Positions 17,664 to 26,768 are shown, numbered from the stretch's first letter. The stretch: 64,000 nucleotides of DNA from JAFASC01 sp036265935 (GCA_036265935.1 DATAOB010000011.1:1-64000), one strand, 5' to 3'. Translations and numbers: made by a program. Notes: generated from the letters alone by a model not told the origin.

Positions 17664-18704
17664 CTACATCAGCGGCTTGCCGCTCGCATCCTTGATGTCG
17701 CTCGACCATTCTTTCTTGATCAGGCTCACAACATCCGGCGGCATCGGCACATAATCGAGTTCCTCAGCCATCTTGCCACCCTTGGTATAAGCCCACTCGA
17801 AGAATTTGAGCGCCTCCTTGGCGGCAGCCGGATCCTGCGGCTGCTTCGGGAAAAGAATAAACGTTGCTCCCGCAATCGGCCAGCTTTGCGCCCCTGGCTG
17901 ATCCGTCAGGATAACGTAAAAGCCTTCAGCCTTCGCCCAATCTGCGTTGGCCGCGGCGAACTGGAAACTCGCCGCATCGGGAGAGACCGGCTTTCCATCC
18001 TTGTTGATGACGTTCGTGTACGTCATTTTGTTTTGCTTGACGTAGGCATACTCGACGTAGCCGATGGCGCCCTTGGTATTGGCGACGTTGTTGGCGACAC
18101 CTTCATTGCCTTTCGCGCCAATGCCGACGGGCCATTCCACCGATGTGTTCGCGCCGACTTTGGATTTCCACTCCGAGCTGACCTTCGAGAGGTAGTCGGT
18201 CCAGATGAACGTCGTGCCGGAACCGTCGGAACGGTGCACGACGACGATCGCTTGCGACGGAAGCTTGGCGTTCGGATTCAGCTTTTTGATTGCGGGATCG
18301 TCCCAGGTTTTGATTTCGCCGAGATAAATCTTCGCAAGGGCTGCGCCATCGAGGACGAGTTCGCCGGGTTTGATACCATCCAGATTGGCGACGGGAACGT
18401 CGCCTCCGATCACCGTCGGGAACTGAATGAGGTTGGCGGCTTTGAGGTCCTTGGGCTCGAGCGGCATATCGGAAGCCCCGAACGTCACGGTCTTGGCCTT
18501 GATCTGCTTGATGCCGCCGCCGGAGCCGATCGACTGATAATTGAGGCCGTTGCCGGTCTCCTTTTTGTAGGCGTCCGCCCATTTCGCGTAGATCGGACAG
18601 GGGAAGGTCGCGCCGGCGCCGGATATATCGGCCGCGCGCACGCTGGCACTGACGCCAGTGGCGACAGCCGCCACAAGCGCAGCGCGGAGAATTGTCTTCA
18701 TCAT
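17664..18704 (-). CDS. pstS: Phosphate-binding periplasmic protein PstS
   Basis: 346 aa periplasmic receptor of the Pst importer. Signal peptide MMKTILRAALVAAVATGVSA ending VRA-AD, then the phosphate-binding fold with ISGAGATFP, IGSGGGIKQI, TFGASDMPL and HRSDGSGTTFIWTDYLSK, the loops that bind phosphate. First gene after the Pho box, so it is the promoter-proximal member of the pst operon. Confidence 0.97.
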   Translation of the reverse strand: MMKTILRAALVAAVATGVSASVRAADISGAGATFPCPIYAKWADAYKKETGNGLNYQSIGSGGGIKQIKAKTVTFGASDMPLEPKDLKAANLIQFPTVIGGDVPVANLDGIKPGELVLDGAALAKIYLGEIKTWDDPAIKKLNPNAKLPSQAIVVVHRSDGSGTTFIWTDYLSKVSSEWKSKVGANTSVEWPVGIGAKGNEGVANNVANTKGAIGYVEYAYVKQNKMTYTNVINKDGKPVSPDAASFQFAAANADWAKAEGFYVILTDQPGAQSWPIAGATFILFPKQPQDPAAAKEALKFFEWAYTKGGKMAEELDYVPMPPDVVSLIKKEWSSDIKDASGKPLM

Positions 18705-18794
18705 GAAGCCTCTCGGGAGTGGGATGTTTGTGTCGGAAGCCGTCCGTAGGAGGGTGGCGGCAACGGCAACTTATTGCTGGCCGACGAGGCTTTT

Positions 18795-18823
18795 ACGACA
18801 CGCACATGACACTTGATTGACAG
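18795..18823 (-). promoter_or_regulatory. Triple Pho box upstream of pstS
   Basis: On the minus strand three 7-bp PhoB half-sites occur with exact 11-base periodicity: CTGTCAA (18817-18823), GTGTCAT (18806-18812) and GTGTCGT (18795-18801). The consensus is CTGTCAT repeated every 11 bp. The box lies about 90 bases before the pstS ATG and 20 bases after the phoR stop, so pstS has its own PhoB-dependent promoter inside the block. A weak -10 candidate lies around 18770-18780. Confidence 0.85.
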
Positions 18824-18842
18824 CATAAGCTTCGGGAAAGGC

Positions 18843-19892
18843 TCAGGATTCGCGACCCCGATCTTCGCTCAACGGCAGGATCGCCGAAAACGTCGCACCT
18901 TGGCCGGAGCCTGACTCGATCGTTAGCCGGCCGCGGTGGCGCGCCAGGATGTGCTTGACGATGGCGAGTCCGAGCCCGGTGCTGCCTTTGGCACGGCTCT
19001 CGCCCGCATCGACGCGATAGAACCGTTCGGTCAGGCGCGGCAGATGTTCCGGCGGGATTCCGGGTCCGTGATCGCGCACGATCAGGATTGCATCGCGGTC
19101 GCGCGGACTGACGGTGACTTCCACGGGCTTGTCCGACGCGCCATACTTGATCGCATTCTCGATCAGGTTTTCGGCAACGCGCACGAGCTCGTCGCGGTCG
19201 CCGCGGACGAGGACGGGCTCCTCAGCCTGAAGCACGACTTGCGTTCCGTTCTCGTCGGCCATCGGCGCGAGCGTATCCACAACATGCCCGGCGATCGAAG
19301 AGAGATCGACGATCGATGTCGGCTGCAAATGCGAGCTTTGCTCGATGCGCGACAGGGAGAGGAGATCGTCGACAAGCCGCGACATGCGGCGCGCCTGATC
19401 GCCAATGATCGTGAGAAAACGATCCTGCGCCACGGCATCGTTGCGAGCCGGACCTTGCAAGGTTTCGACAAAGCCCAAAATCGAGGTCAAGGGTGTGCGC
19501 AGCTCGTGGCTGACATTGGCGACAAAATCGACGCGCATGCGCTCGACGCGGCGGATTTCGCTCAAGTCGCGCAGTGTCAGCATCACCATGCGCGGCAGGT
19601 CGGCGACGTCGATCGGCGCGATATAGACGTCGAACAGGCGCTCGACCGGCACGCGTTCGAGCCACTGCACCTTCTGCGGCTTGCGCGCGGCAAAGGCGCG
19701 CGTGATCGCGTCGAGAATGTCGGGCGAGCGCAGACCGCGCACCAGGAGCTCGCCCGGCCGTAGCGGGGCGAGCAGCGACGAGACGGCGGGGTTGGCGGCG
19801 ATCAGCCGGAAATCGCTGCCGACGATGAGCGCGGCCTCCGGCACCGCCCGAAGCAGCGCCTCGACGAGTTCGTTTGGCAGCTGGTCGGCCAT
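18843..19892 (-). CDS. phoR: Phosphate regulon sensor histidine kinase PhoR (no membrane segment)
   Basis: 349 aa from the ATG at 19892. PAS domain (about 10-110, with ALIVGSDFRLIAANPAV), HisKA domain with phospho-acceptor H129 in FVANVSHELRTPL, and HATPase_c with NLIENAIKYG, DHGPGIP and GSTGLGLAIVKHI. Unlike E. coli PhoR, no transmembrane helix is visible at the N-terminus, even if the longer frame to 20006 is used, so the kinase looks cytosolic and would be reached through PhoU/PstB. Divergent from htpG. Confidence 0.92.
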   Translation of the reverse strand: MADQLPNELVEALLRAVPEAALIVGSDFRLIAANPAVSSLLAPLRPGELLVRGLRSPDILDAITRAFAARKPQKVQWLERVPVERLFDVYIAPIDVADLPRMVMLTLRDLSEIRRVERMRVDFVANVSHELRTPLTSILGFVETLQGPARNDAVAQDRFLTIIGDQARRMSRLVDDLLSLSRIEQSSHLQPTSIVDLSSIAGHVVDTLAPMADENGTQVVLQAEEPVLVRGDRDELVRVAENLIENAIKYGASDKPVEVTVSPRDRDAILIVRDHGPGIPPEHLPRLTERFYRVDAGESRAKGSTGLGLAIVKHILARHRGRLTIESGSGQGATFSAILPLSEDRGRES

Positions 19893-20038
19893 CCCCCAGG
19901 GCGCTCCCTCGCCGGGCTCAAGAACGCGATCCGGAGAGGGCCAGACCCGCCAAGTCCGGCGCTCAAGTCTTGCATCCCCGCCGCCGGATGGCGATATCGG
20001 CGCCATCGGACCTATCGATTGCCAGAGGAGAGGACAAG

Positions 20039-22006
20039 GTGGACGCGAACGTCGAAGCTGCCAAACCGGAGACGCAAACCGAGGGCCAGCCGCGCCAACC
20101 CGAAAACCACGAATTCCAGGCCGACGTTTCCCGGCTTCTGCACCTCATGGTGCATTCGGTCTATTCCGACCGCGACATTTTCCTGCGCGAGCTGATCTCG
20201 AACGGCGCCGACGCCTGCGAGAAGCTCCGCCACGAGGCGCTGACCAATCCGGAGCTGACGGGCGACGCGCCGGCGTTCGAGATCACCATCGCCCTCGACA
20301 AGGACAACAAGCAGCTCACCGTGGAGGACAACGGCATCGGCATGTCGCATGAGGAACTGCCGGTCGCGCTCGGCACGATCGCCAGCTCCGGCACGCGCGC
20401 CTTCCTGGAGAAGCTCGGCGGCGAGGAGAAGTCCGCGATCGCAGCCGATCTCATCGGTCAGTTCGGCATCGGCTTCTATTCGGTGTTCATGGTCGCCGAC
20501 AAAGTAGAGGTCGACACGCGCCGCGCCGGCAACGACGAGGCCTGGCGCTGGACCTCCGACGGCAAGGGCACCTATGCGCTGGCGCCGCTCCCCCTCGACG
20601 AAGCGCCGGCGCGCGGCACGCGCGTGCGCCTGCATCTGATGGAGAGCGCCGCCGACTATCTGCAGCCGTGGAAGATCGAGAGCATCGTGCGCGAATATTC
20701 GAGCGGCATCGCCGTGCCGATCGCGCTTGTGGAAGTGCCGCAAAACGACGGCAAGGACACAGAGGACAAAGCGGAAAACAAAGAGCCGAAGCGCCTCAGC
20801 GAAGGCAGCGCGCTCTGGGCGCGCCCGAAGGATAAGATCGAGGCAAGCGAATACACCGAATTCTACCGCTCGCTCGCCGGCCAGTTCGACGAGCCGCTGG
20901 CAACCATCCATTGGCGCGCCGAAGGCCGGCACGAATATACCGTGCTTGCCTTCATTCCCGGCTCGCGGCCGCTCGATCTGTTCGATCCCGCGCGTAAGGG
21001 CCGCAACAAGCTCTATGTCCGCCGCGTGCTCATCTCGCGCGACACCGACCTTCTGCCGGGCTGGCTGCGTTTCGTGCGGCTTGTCGTCGATTCCGCCGAC
21101 CTGCCGCTCAACGTCTCGCGCGAGATGGTGCAGAAGAGCCCGGTCTTCGGCGCCATCGGCAAGGCGGTGACGAACCGCATCCTGCAGGAGATCACAAAAC
21201 TCGCGGAGAAAGAGCCGGAGAAATTCGCCAAGCTTTGGGAGAATTTTGGCGCCGTTCTCAAGGAAGGCTTGTACGAAGATCCCGAGCGCCGCGATCAGCT
21301 GTTCGAGATCGCGCGCTTTGCGACATCGACGGAGCCCGAGGGCAAGCGCACGCTGAAAGACTATGTCGCGGCGCTCCGCCCAAACCAGACCGCCATCTAT
21401 TATCTCACCGGCGAGGACGCGAAGCGCCTTGCCTCGAGCCCGCAGCTCGAAGGTTTTCGCGCCCGCGGCCTCGAAGTGCTGCTTTTGTCAGACCCCGTCG
21501 ACACGTTCTGGGTCTCGACCGCAATCGGCTATGACGGCAAGCCGTTCAAGTCGGTAACGCAGGGCGCGGCGGACATTTCGTCCATTCCGCTCGCCGAAGG
21601 TGAGGTCGCGCCGGCTTCGGGCGATGTCAAAGCCGAAGTCGCGACATTGCTTGCGCTGATGAAGCAGACGATCGGTGAGGTCGAAGATGTGCGCGCCTCC
21701 GAGCGCCTCTCCGACAGCCCGGTTTGCCTGATCGCGCCGGAGCATGGCCCCGATCGCCGGCTCGCGCGCATTCTTGCCGAGCATGGGCGGCTCGGTGACA
21801 TGCCGAAGCCGGTGCTCGAAGTCAATCCGCGCCATGCGCTGATCGAATCGCTTGCGCGTCACATCAATGATTCCGACAAGACCTGGCTCGAAGACACTTT
21901 TTGGCTGCTTTATGAGATGGCGCGTGTCAGCGACGGCGAGAGCCCGTCCGATCCCGCCGGATTTGCCGGCCGTCTGACGCGCGCGCTGACGAAGCTTGCG
22001 GCATGA
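20039..22006 (+). CDS. htpG: Molecular chaperone HtpG (Hsp90)
   Basis: 655 aa cytoplasmic Hsp90. GHKL ATPase domain with LRELISNGADACEKLR, the Mg/ATP loop VEDNGIGM and GQFGIGFYS; middle domain (about 245-445) with LYVRRVLI and PLNVSREMVQ; C-terminal dimerisation domain. The GTG at 20039 has AGGAG 8 bases upstream and lies just before the conserved FQADVSRLLHLM; an in-frame ATG at 19988 without a good ribosome site is the alternative. Part of its 3' end (about 21930-21990) recurs in degraded form near 22993. Confidence 0.96.
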   Translation: MDANVEAAKPETQTEGQPRQPENHEFQADVSRLLHLMVHSVYSDRDIFLRELISNGADACEKLRHEALTNPELTGDAPAFEITIALDKDNKQLTVEDNGIGMSHEELPVALGTIASSGTRAFLEKLGGEEKSAIAADLIGQFGIGFYSVFMVADKVEVDTRRAGNDEAWRWTSDGKGTYALAPLPLDEAPARGTRVRLHLMESAADYLQPWKIESIVREYSSGIAVPIALVEVPQNDGKDTEDKAENKEPKRLSEGSALWARPKDKIEASEYTEFYRSLAGQFDEPLATIHWRAEGRHEYTVLAFIPGSRPLDLFDPARKGRNKLYVRRVLISRDTDLLPGWLRFVRLVVDSADLPLNVSREMVQKSPVFGAIGKAVTNRILQEITKLAEKEPEKFAKLWENFGAVLKEGLYEDPERRDQLFEIARFATSTEPEGKRTLKDYVAALRPNQTAIYYLTGEDAKRLASSPQLEGFRARGLEVLLLSDPVDTFWVSTAIGYDGKPFKSVTQGAADISSIPLAEGEVAPASGDVKAEVATLLALMKQTIGEVEDVRASERLSDSPVCLIAPEHGPDRRLARILAEHGRLGDMPKPVLEVNPRHALIESLARHINDSDKTWLEDTFWLLYEMARVSDGESPSDPAGFAGRLTRALTKLAA

Positions 22007-22060
22007 GGTAAACCTAAGCCTACGCGTTCGCGCTGCCGCAGAGCAGACCCCGGGGAAGCC

Positions 22061-22930
22061 ATGGCCAAATTCGTCATCGAGCCGCACTTCCGGCTGCAGG
22101 AATGGGTCGCCCACGAGAAAGGCTACTTCGCCGGCGAGGGTCTCGACTACGAATTCCGCGAGCTGATCAGGTCGACCGGCGGCCAGCATCACGCCAAGGC
22201 CAATGCCGGCGCCTTTCAGAGCATCGAGAAAGGCCGCGAAGCGGACGTGAGTTGCGCCTGCCACTGGACCGTCAATGTCGCGGCATCGCGCGGACACGCG
22301 AAGCTCTATGCCGACGTTTATTCCGTGGCGCCGTCCGGCATCTTTGTCCCGCCTGACTCACCGGTGCAGTCGCCGGCCGATCTCGCGGATGTGCCGATCT
22401 CCGTCGGCTATCAATCGGGCAGCCATTATTCGACGATTCAGGCGCTCGAACAGTACATGCCGCTTGATCGCATAAACTTATCCTTCAAGGAGGGAATGCT
22501 GTTTGCGCGCATGGAGCTTCTGCTCGACAGGAAGGTCCCGGCGGCGACGCTTTTCAGCGGCCCTTATTATTTCGCCGAGCAGCTTGGGTTCCGCAAGATC
22601 ATCGACAACACGTTCATGATCGCTGCGATGCTGAACGGCAATCCGGAACCGGAGGACGTGCGCAAGTATTTTCGTGCGCTGAAGCAGGCGCAACGCGACA
22701 TCGACCTTCGCCCGGAGCTCTACACGCACTATTACACGCGCGAGTTTCCCGAGCGATTCCACGAAAGAATGGACACGCGGCGCTGGGGTCCTGGCGAGCG
22801 TATCGTTTTCGAAAGCTATACGAAGGCAGCGTTCGAGGAAGCGTTCGAGTGGATCGGCTCGCACGGGATTTTCGAGACTGGAAAAATGGGCTCCGGCGAG
22901 TACGAAAGCGCGATCGTCTCGCTGGTTTAG
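22061..22930 (+). CDS. Substrate-binding-protein-like protein without signal peptide
   Basis: 289 aa with the periplasmic-binding-protein type II (NMT1/THI5-like) look: FRLQEWVAHEKGYFAGEGLDYEF, a GREADVSCACHW segment and SPADLADVPISVGYQSGSHY, the pattern of nitrate/taurine/thiamine-precursor binding proteins. No signal peptide or lipobox precedes the fold, and no permease or ATPase gene is adjacent. Either export uses another route or it works in the cytosol as a ligand-binding or enzymatic protein. The ligand is unknown. Confidence 0.65.
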   Translation: MAKFVIEPHFRLQEWVAHEKGYFAGEGLDYEFRELIRSTGGQHHAKANAGAFQSIEKGREADVSCACHWTVNVAASRGHAKLYADVYSVAPSGIFVPPDSPVQSPADLADVPISVGYQSGSHYSTIQALEQYMPLDRINLSFKEGMLFARMELLLDRKVPAATLFSGPYYFAEQLGFRKIIDNTFMIAAMLNGNPEPEDVRKYFRALKQAQRDIDLRPELYTHYYTREFPERFHERMDTRRWGPGERIVFESYTKAAFEEAFEWIGSHGIFETGKMGSGEYESAIVSLV

Positions 22931-22992
22931 GCGCGTCCCACTTGAGGGGCCGCCGGGATGCCGTTTCGGCTGCCCTACGACGGCGTGCGTCG

Positions 22993-23053
22993 GCGACGGC
23001 GAGAGCCCGTCCGATCCCGCCGGGTTCGCGAGCCGCCTGAGCTGCGCGCTCAC
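22993..23053 (+). repeat. Degraded copy of the htpG 3' end
   Basis: A 31-base stretch (22993-23023) is identical to htpG bases 21930-21960, and similarity continues with scattered changes to about 23053 (htpG to about 21990). Translated it reads DGESPSDPAGFASRLSCALT against DGESPSDPAGFAGRLTRALT in HtpG. Several differences after the identical core fall in third codon positions, which points to a remnant of a diverged second htpG or an old recombination product rather than a fresh duplication. Confidence 0.7.
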
Positions 23054-23055
23054 AG

Positions 23056-23517
23056 GCCGATCTGTTCGAAGCCCTGGGCGTCGGCGGCGGACCCAAGCAG
23101 CCAGGCAATACCATCCGGAAGGTGTATCTCTGCCGTGCGCAGTCCGGGCTTGGGCCGCCCGGTTCGCTTTTGGTGTTCTACAAAGGAAAGTCGCAAAGTC
23201 CTCCCTCGCAGGCCCTGACGGCGGTCGGTATTTTCGAGGAAAGCTCGATGGCGTCATCTACAAAGGACTTGATGCTGCTGACCGGCGGGCGATCCGTTTA
23301 TAGCGAGACCCAGCTCAGCGACTGGGGAGCGACTGCGAGCCGACCAGTGAAGGTGATCAATTATCTGCTCGCGGCTTACATTGAGCCTCCGATAATACTG
23401 GATGAGCTGCGTGACATCGGGATCATTCCGGGTCATCCACCCCAGTCCATTTTTAAGCTGAGCCGGGCTCATCTCAACGCGCTACTACCGCGCATGAACC
23501 TCGGATTTGCGACATGA
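23056..23517 (+). pseudogene. 5'-truncated gene, C-terminal half of a GNAT/PUA-like fusion protein
   Basis: An open frame from about 23056 to a TGA at 23515-23517 reads ADLFEALGVGG, NTIRKVYLCRAQ, PPGSLLVFYKGKS, SQALTAVGIFEE and GHPPQSIFKLSRAHLNALL. This resembles the C-terminal PUA/ASCH-like half of proteins that begin with a GNAT acetyltransferase domain. No upstream half is present: the frame abuts the htpG remnant. The only internal start (GTG 23122) has no ribosome site. I treat it as a truncated remnant; the family name is a tentative recollection. Confidence 0.5.
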
Positions 23518-23693
23518 CATGGCAGGTCGTTGGACTCACCGGCTTTCCGGCGTCGGCAAATTGCCGCTAATTGATAACATTGCTCGCGCGCGTGACCTGA
23601 GCGGGGCGATTTGGATTCCTGCACCTCCTTATCAGAGCAAACTGCGCTGATTCCAGAGGTCTTTGCAGCAACCCGTAGCGGGAAGTAGAACTG

Positions 23694-24493
23694 ATGCGAT
23701 GTATCTTCTGTCGAGGAGACTCGGCCTCTTCGAAGAGCCGTGAACATATCATTCCCCAGTCGCTCCGGCAACACCTCGCTCGTACTCCCCAAAGGGGTAG
23801 TTTGCGACAAGTGCAACAATTACTTCGCTCGCGAAGTTGAGAAGCCATTTCTGGAGTCGGATGCCGTCCGCGTTTTGCGGTTTCACCAGGGCCTCGAGAG
23901 CAAAAGACGCCGAGTTCCCTCATTGACGGGCCTGATCACGCCCGACACCAGCAATCGTAACCCGGTTTCCTCGACACGACTTTACGTCGGTTGCAGTACC
24001 GACCGAGTCATTCGCGCGACTGACTCAGTTGAAAAGCGGCCATTTACTTTTACCCTTCGGAGGTCTCGCACCTGACGAAAGAATGCTTTCGCGCTTCATG
24101 GCGAAAGTTGCGCTGGAAGCAATGGCCGCACGAGTGGTCGGCCACGAGGGAGGTCAGGACTATCTATGCGACGAGCATCAGCTCGACGATCTGCGAGATC
24201 ATGCGCGGCATGGCCGCATCTCACGATGGCCAGTGCATACGCGGCATATCTATGCTGCCGATGCTAAAACTGTATTGCCGGGCGGAGAGCCGGAGCAGGT
24301 GATTCATGAATCGGATTTCCTTGTGACCCCGTGCGGGGAATGGTTTTTTGTTTTGGCAATATTCGGCTTGGAACTCGCGATCAACTTGGGCGGCCCGGAG
24401 ATCGAGGGTTACGAGCGGTGGCTCCGAGAAAATAGCAATGCGAGTCCCCTCTACCGAGCGGATAAACCAGGTCTGTACCCCAAACCCACGTAG
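23694..24493 (+). pseudogene. HNH endonuclease gene broken by two frameshifts
   Basis: The ATG at 23694 opens MRCIFCRGDSASSKSREHII, the CxxC and EHI-PQSL start of an HNH protein. At about 23764-23768 the sense continues in the +1 frame as GNTSLVLPKGVVCDKCNNYFAR, giving the second CxxC. A second shift near 24030-24056 moves to the frame LPFGGLAPDERMLSRFMAKV through YLCDEHQLDDLRDHA and FFVLAIFGLELAINLGG to a TAG at 24491-24493. Joined, the three pieces make one protein of about 265 residues. The region looks less GC-rich than its neighbours, which suggests acquired DNA now decaying. Confidence 0.75.
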
Positions 24494-24500
24494 TGATTCC

Positions 24501-25373
24501 GTGATTTCCCCCGCCCTCACCTACGCCGAAGCCCACCGGCGCGCGGCGGCTTTGCTGGCAGAGGCCGGCATCGAGACGCCGAAACGCGATGCGCGCGTGC
24601 TGCTCTTGGAGGCGGCTGGCATCGATCACGCCGCGCTCTTACGCGATCCGGATGCGCGGCTCGGCGACGACGCGGCGGCGCGGCTGCAAGGCTTTATCGA
24701 GCGGCGGCTCAAGCGCGAACCGGTGTCGCGCATTCTTGGGCGGCGCGAATTCTGGGGCCTGACGCTGCGCATCAGCGCGGATGTGCTCGATCCGCGCGGC
24801 GACACCGAGACACTGGTTGCCGCGGCGGTCGAAGCGCTGCGCGACCGCCGCAATGATCCGCTGCGCATTCTCGATCTCGGCACCGGATCGGGGGCACTCC
24901 TCTGCGCCTGCTTGAGCGAATTTCCGCGCGCCTTCGGCATCGGCATCGACCGCAGCGAGGCGGCCTGCCGGGTCGCGCGCGACAACCTCGCCGGCTGCGG
25001 CCTCGCCGGGCGCGGCGCGATCGGCTGCGGCGATTGGGGCGAGGCGCTTGGAGAAGATGCGATTGGACGGGGCTTCGATCTCGTCGTTGCGAATCCACCC
25101 TACATCGCCTCCACCACGATCGCCACGCTCGCGCCGGAGGTGCGCGAATACGATCCGCCCGGCGCGCTCGACGGCGGCCCCGACGGCCTCGCCGCCTATC
25201 GCGCCATCGCGACCGGCCTCGCCCGTCTCTGCCGGCCGGACGGGCGCGCCATCATTGAAATCGGCCACGACCAGGCCGAATCGGCGGCCGCCTGCTTCCG
25301 CAGCACAGGCTGGAGCGTTGCGGTCAAGCAGGACCTTGAGAAGCAGCCGCGCGCTCTGCTCTTACGCCGGTGA
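24501..25373 (+). CDS. prmC: Peptide chain release factor N5-glutamine methyltransferase PrmC
   Basis: Methylates the GGQ glutamine of RF1/RF2. 290 aa from the GTG at 24501 (VISPALTYAEAHRRAAALL). N-terminal helical substrate-binding domain (about 1-85), then the SAM-binding Rossmann domain with ILDLGTGSGALL and the diagnostic NPPY in VVANPPYIAS. prfA normally precedes prmC in related genomes (from memory); here the neighbour is the broken HNH gene, 7 bases upstream. Confidence 0.95.
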   Translation: MISPALTYAEAHRRAAALLAEAGIETPKRDARVLLLEAAGIDHAALLRDPDARLGDDAAARLQGFIERRLKREPVSRILGRREFWGLTLRISADVLDPRGDTETLVAAAVEALRDRRNDPLRILDLGTGSGALLCACLSEFPRAFGIGIDRSEAACRVARDNLAGCGLAGRGAIGCGDWGEALGEDAIGRGFDLVVANPPYIASTTIATLAPEVREYDPPGALDGGPDGLAAYRAIATGLARLCRPDGRAIIEIGHDQAESAAACFRSTGWSVAVKQDLEKQPRALLLRR

Positions 25374-25799
25374 GCCCCGGAAATTCTGTGGTAAATCAAT
25401 CACGGGCGAAATTATTCCCCATTTCATCTTGGCGCGGGCCGCTCGATCCGCTATGTCTAAATAAATACCACTCGCCCCAGCGCGCACTGGCGATCCAGGA
25501 TGCGGCGCGGCGATGGAAGCTCCCGATCTCAATGATTTTCGCGAAAAGATCAGGGCGCTTGAACTCCCGCCTCGTCGATCAGCGCTTCGGGCGCATTGGT
25601 GAGGCTTAGAGGTCCCTGGACTTTCACGGAGGAGTCCTGGGACGCGGGTGGCCGTCGCGGTCGCGCGGCCTCGTAGATTCCGGCCGGAGAACATTGGTTC
25701 GCTTGAGCTTGAGACATGCTCAGCCCATCGGCCCGGGAGCCGGTCCGCACAGACGCGGCCGGTGCACACGCGAGAGATGATGTCAGTTAAGGATCATCG
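25374..25799. other. Intergenic region without a supported gene
   Basis: About 425 bases between prmC and the DUF4167 gene. A 29-codon frame from 25513 (MEAPDLNDFREKIRALELPP) has no ribosome site and no family I recognise. The last bases carry TAAGGA before the DUF4167 ATG, so that promoter must lie here. No hairpin with T-run, tRNA or riboswitch was seen. Confidence 0.4.
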
Positions 25800-26765
25800 A
25801 TGAGACCTGGTCAGAATAAGCGCATGCGCGGCCGCAATCCCGGCCGCAAGGGGCCAAATCCGCTGACGCGGAGCTACGAATCGAACGGGCCCGACGTCAA
25901 AATCCGCGGCACCGCCCAGCACGTCGCCGAAAAATACCTGCAGCTCGCCCGCGACGCGCAATCCTCCGGCGACCCGGTCATGGCGGAGAGCTACCTGCAG
26001 CACGCCGAGCATTATTTCCGCATCATCGCGGCGGCGCACCAGGCGCAGCAGCAGGCGCAGATGGGCCATATGCGCCCGCCCGGCGAGCAGGTTGAGGAGG
26101 AGAATGAGGAGGACGACGATCCCGGCCTCGGCCTCTCCGACCGCTTCGCGTCAGTCGCCGAGCGGCTGCCGCCGCAGCCTGTCTACAACGCCCAGAATTT
26201 TCAGCCGCAGCCGAATTTCAGCGGCGGCCAGCCGCAGCCTTATGGCGAGCGGCCGCGCTACAACGACCGGCAGGACCGGCAGAATTTCGGCGACCGCCAA
26301 GGCTATAATGGCGGCGACCGCAACGAGCGCTGGCGCGATCGCCAGCCGCATGACCGGCAGGACCGGCAGCAGGACCGGCCCTATCAGGATCGGCCTTATC
26401 AGGATCGCGGGGATCGCAGTGGCGACCGCGGCAATTATCAGGGCCAGCAGCCGTATCAGAATCGCGGCGACCAGCGCCGCTTCCGCGGCGACCGGCCGGA
26501 GCGCGGCGGCGAGGGAGGGGCCGAGGGCCGCTCCCCGGGCGATCGCGAGCCGGCCGAATTGCCGGCCTTCATCACCGCGCCTGGCCCCCGCCCGCCGCTG
26601 ACCGAAGCCGAGGGTGAGCCGCGAGGCGAGAGCCCGCGCGACGCTGGCGGGGAGAGCGGTGGCTTCCACTTGCGCTCCCGTCGGCGCAGGGGACGCGGTC
26701 GACCGGAGGGCGATCGCTCGCAGAATGATGTGCCCGATGCCGACGAGGTGCCGGCGAGCGATTGA
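25800..26765 (+). CDS. DUF4167-family protein with low-complexity R/G/Q/D tail
   Basis: 321 aa. The conserved N-terminal block (about 1-85), MRPGQNKRMRGRNPGRKGP through NPLTRSYESNGPDVKIRGTA and AESYLQHAEHYFRI, is DUF4167, found almost only in Alphaproteobacteria. It is followed by an intrinsically disordered region rich in R, D, Q, N and G with repeated DRPYQ-type units (about 150-240) and an acidic/basic tail. The composition suggests RNA or nucleoprotein binding; no activity is established. The start has AAGGA 5 bases upstream. It follows prmC as in other Rhizobiales. Confidence 0.9.
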   Translation: MRPGQNKRMRGRNPGRKGPNPLTRSYESNGPDVKIRGTAQHVAEKYLQLARDAQSSGDPVMAESYLQHAEHYFRIIAAAHQAQQQAQMGHMRPPGEQVEEENEEDDDPGLGLSDRFASVAERLPPQPVYNAQNFQPQPNFSGGQPQPYGERPRYNDRQDRQNFGDRQGYNGGDRNERWRDRQPHDRQDRQQDRPYQDRPYQDRGDRSGDRGNYQGQQPYQNRGDQRRFRGDRPERGGEGGAEGRSPGDREPAELPAFITAPGPRPPLTEAEGEPRGESPRDAGGESGGFHLRSRRRRGRGRPEGDRSQNDVPDADEVPASD

Positions 26766-26768
26766 GCT

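Noticed and set aside
25513..25602. Short frame MEAPDLNDFREKIRALELPP as a small gene
   Set aside because: No ribosome site, no recognisable family and a poor start context.
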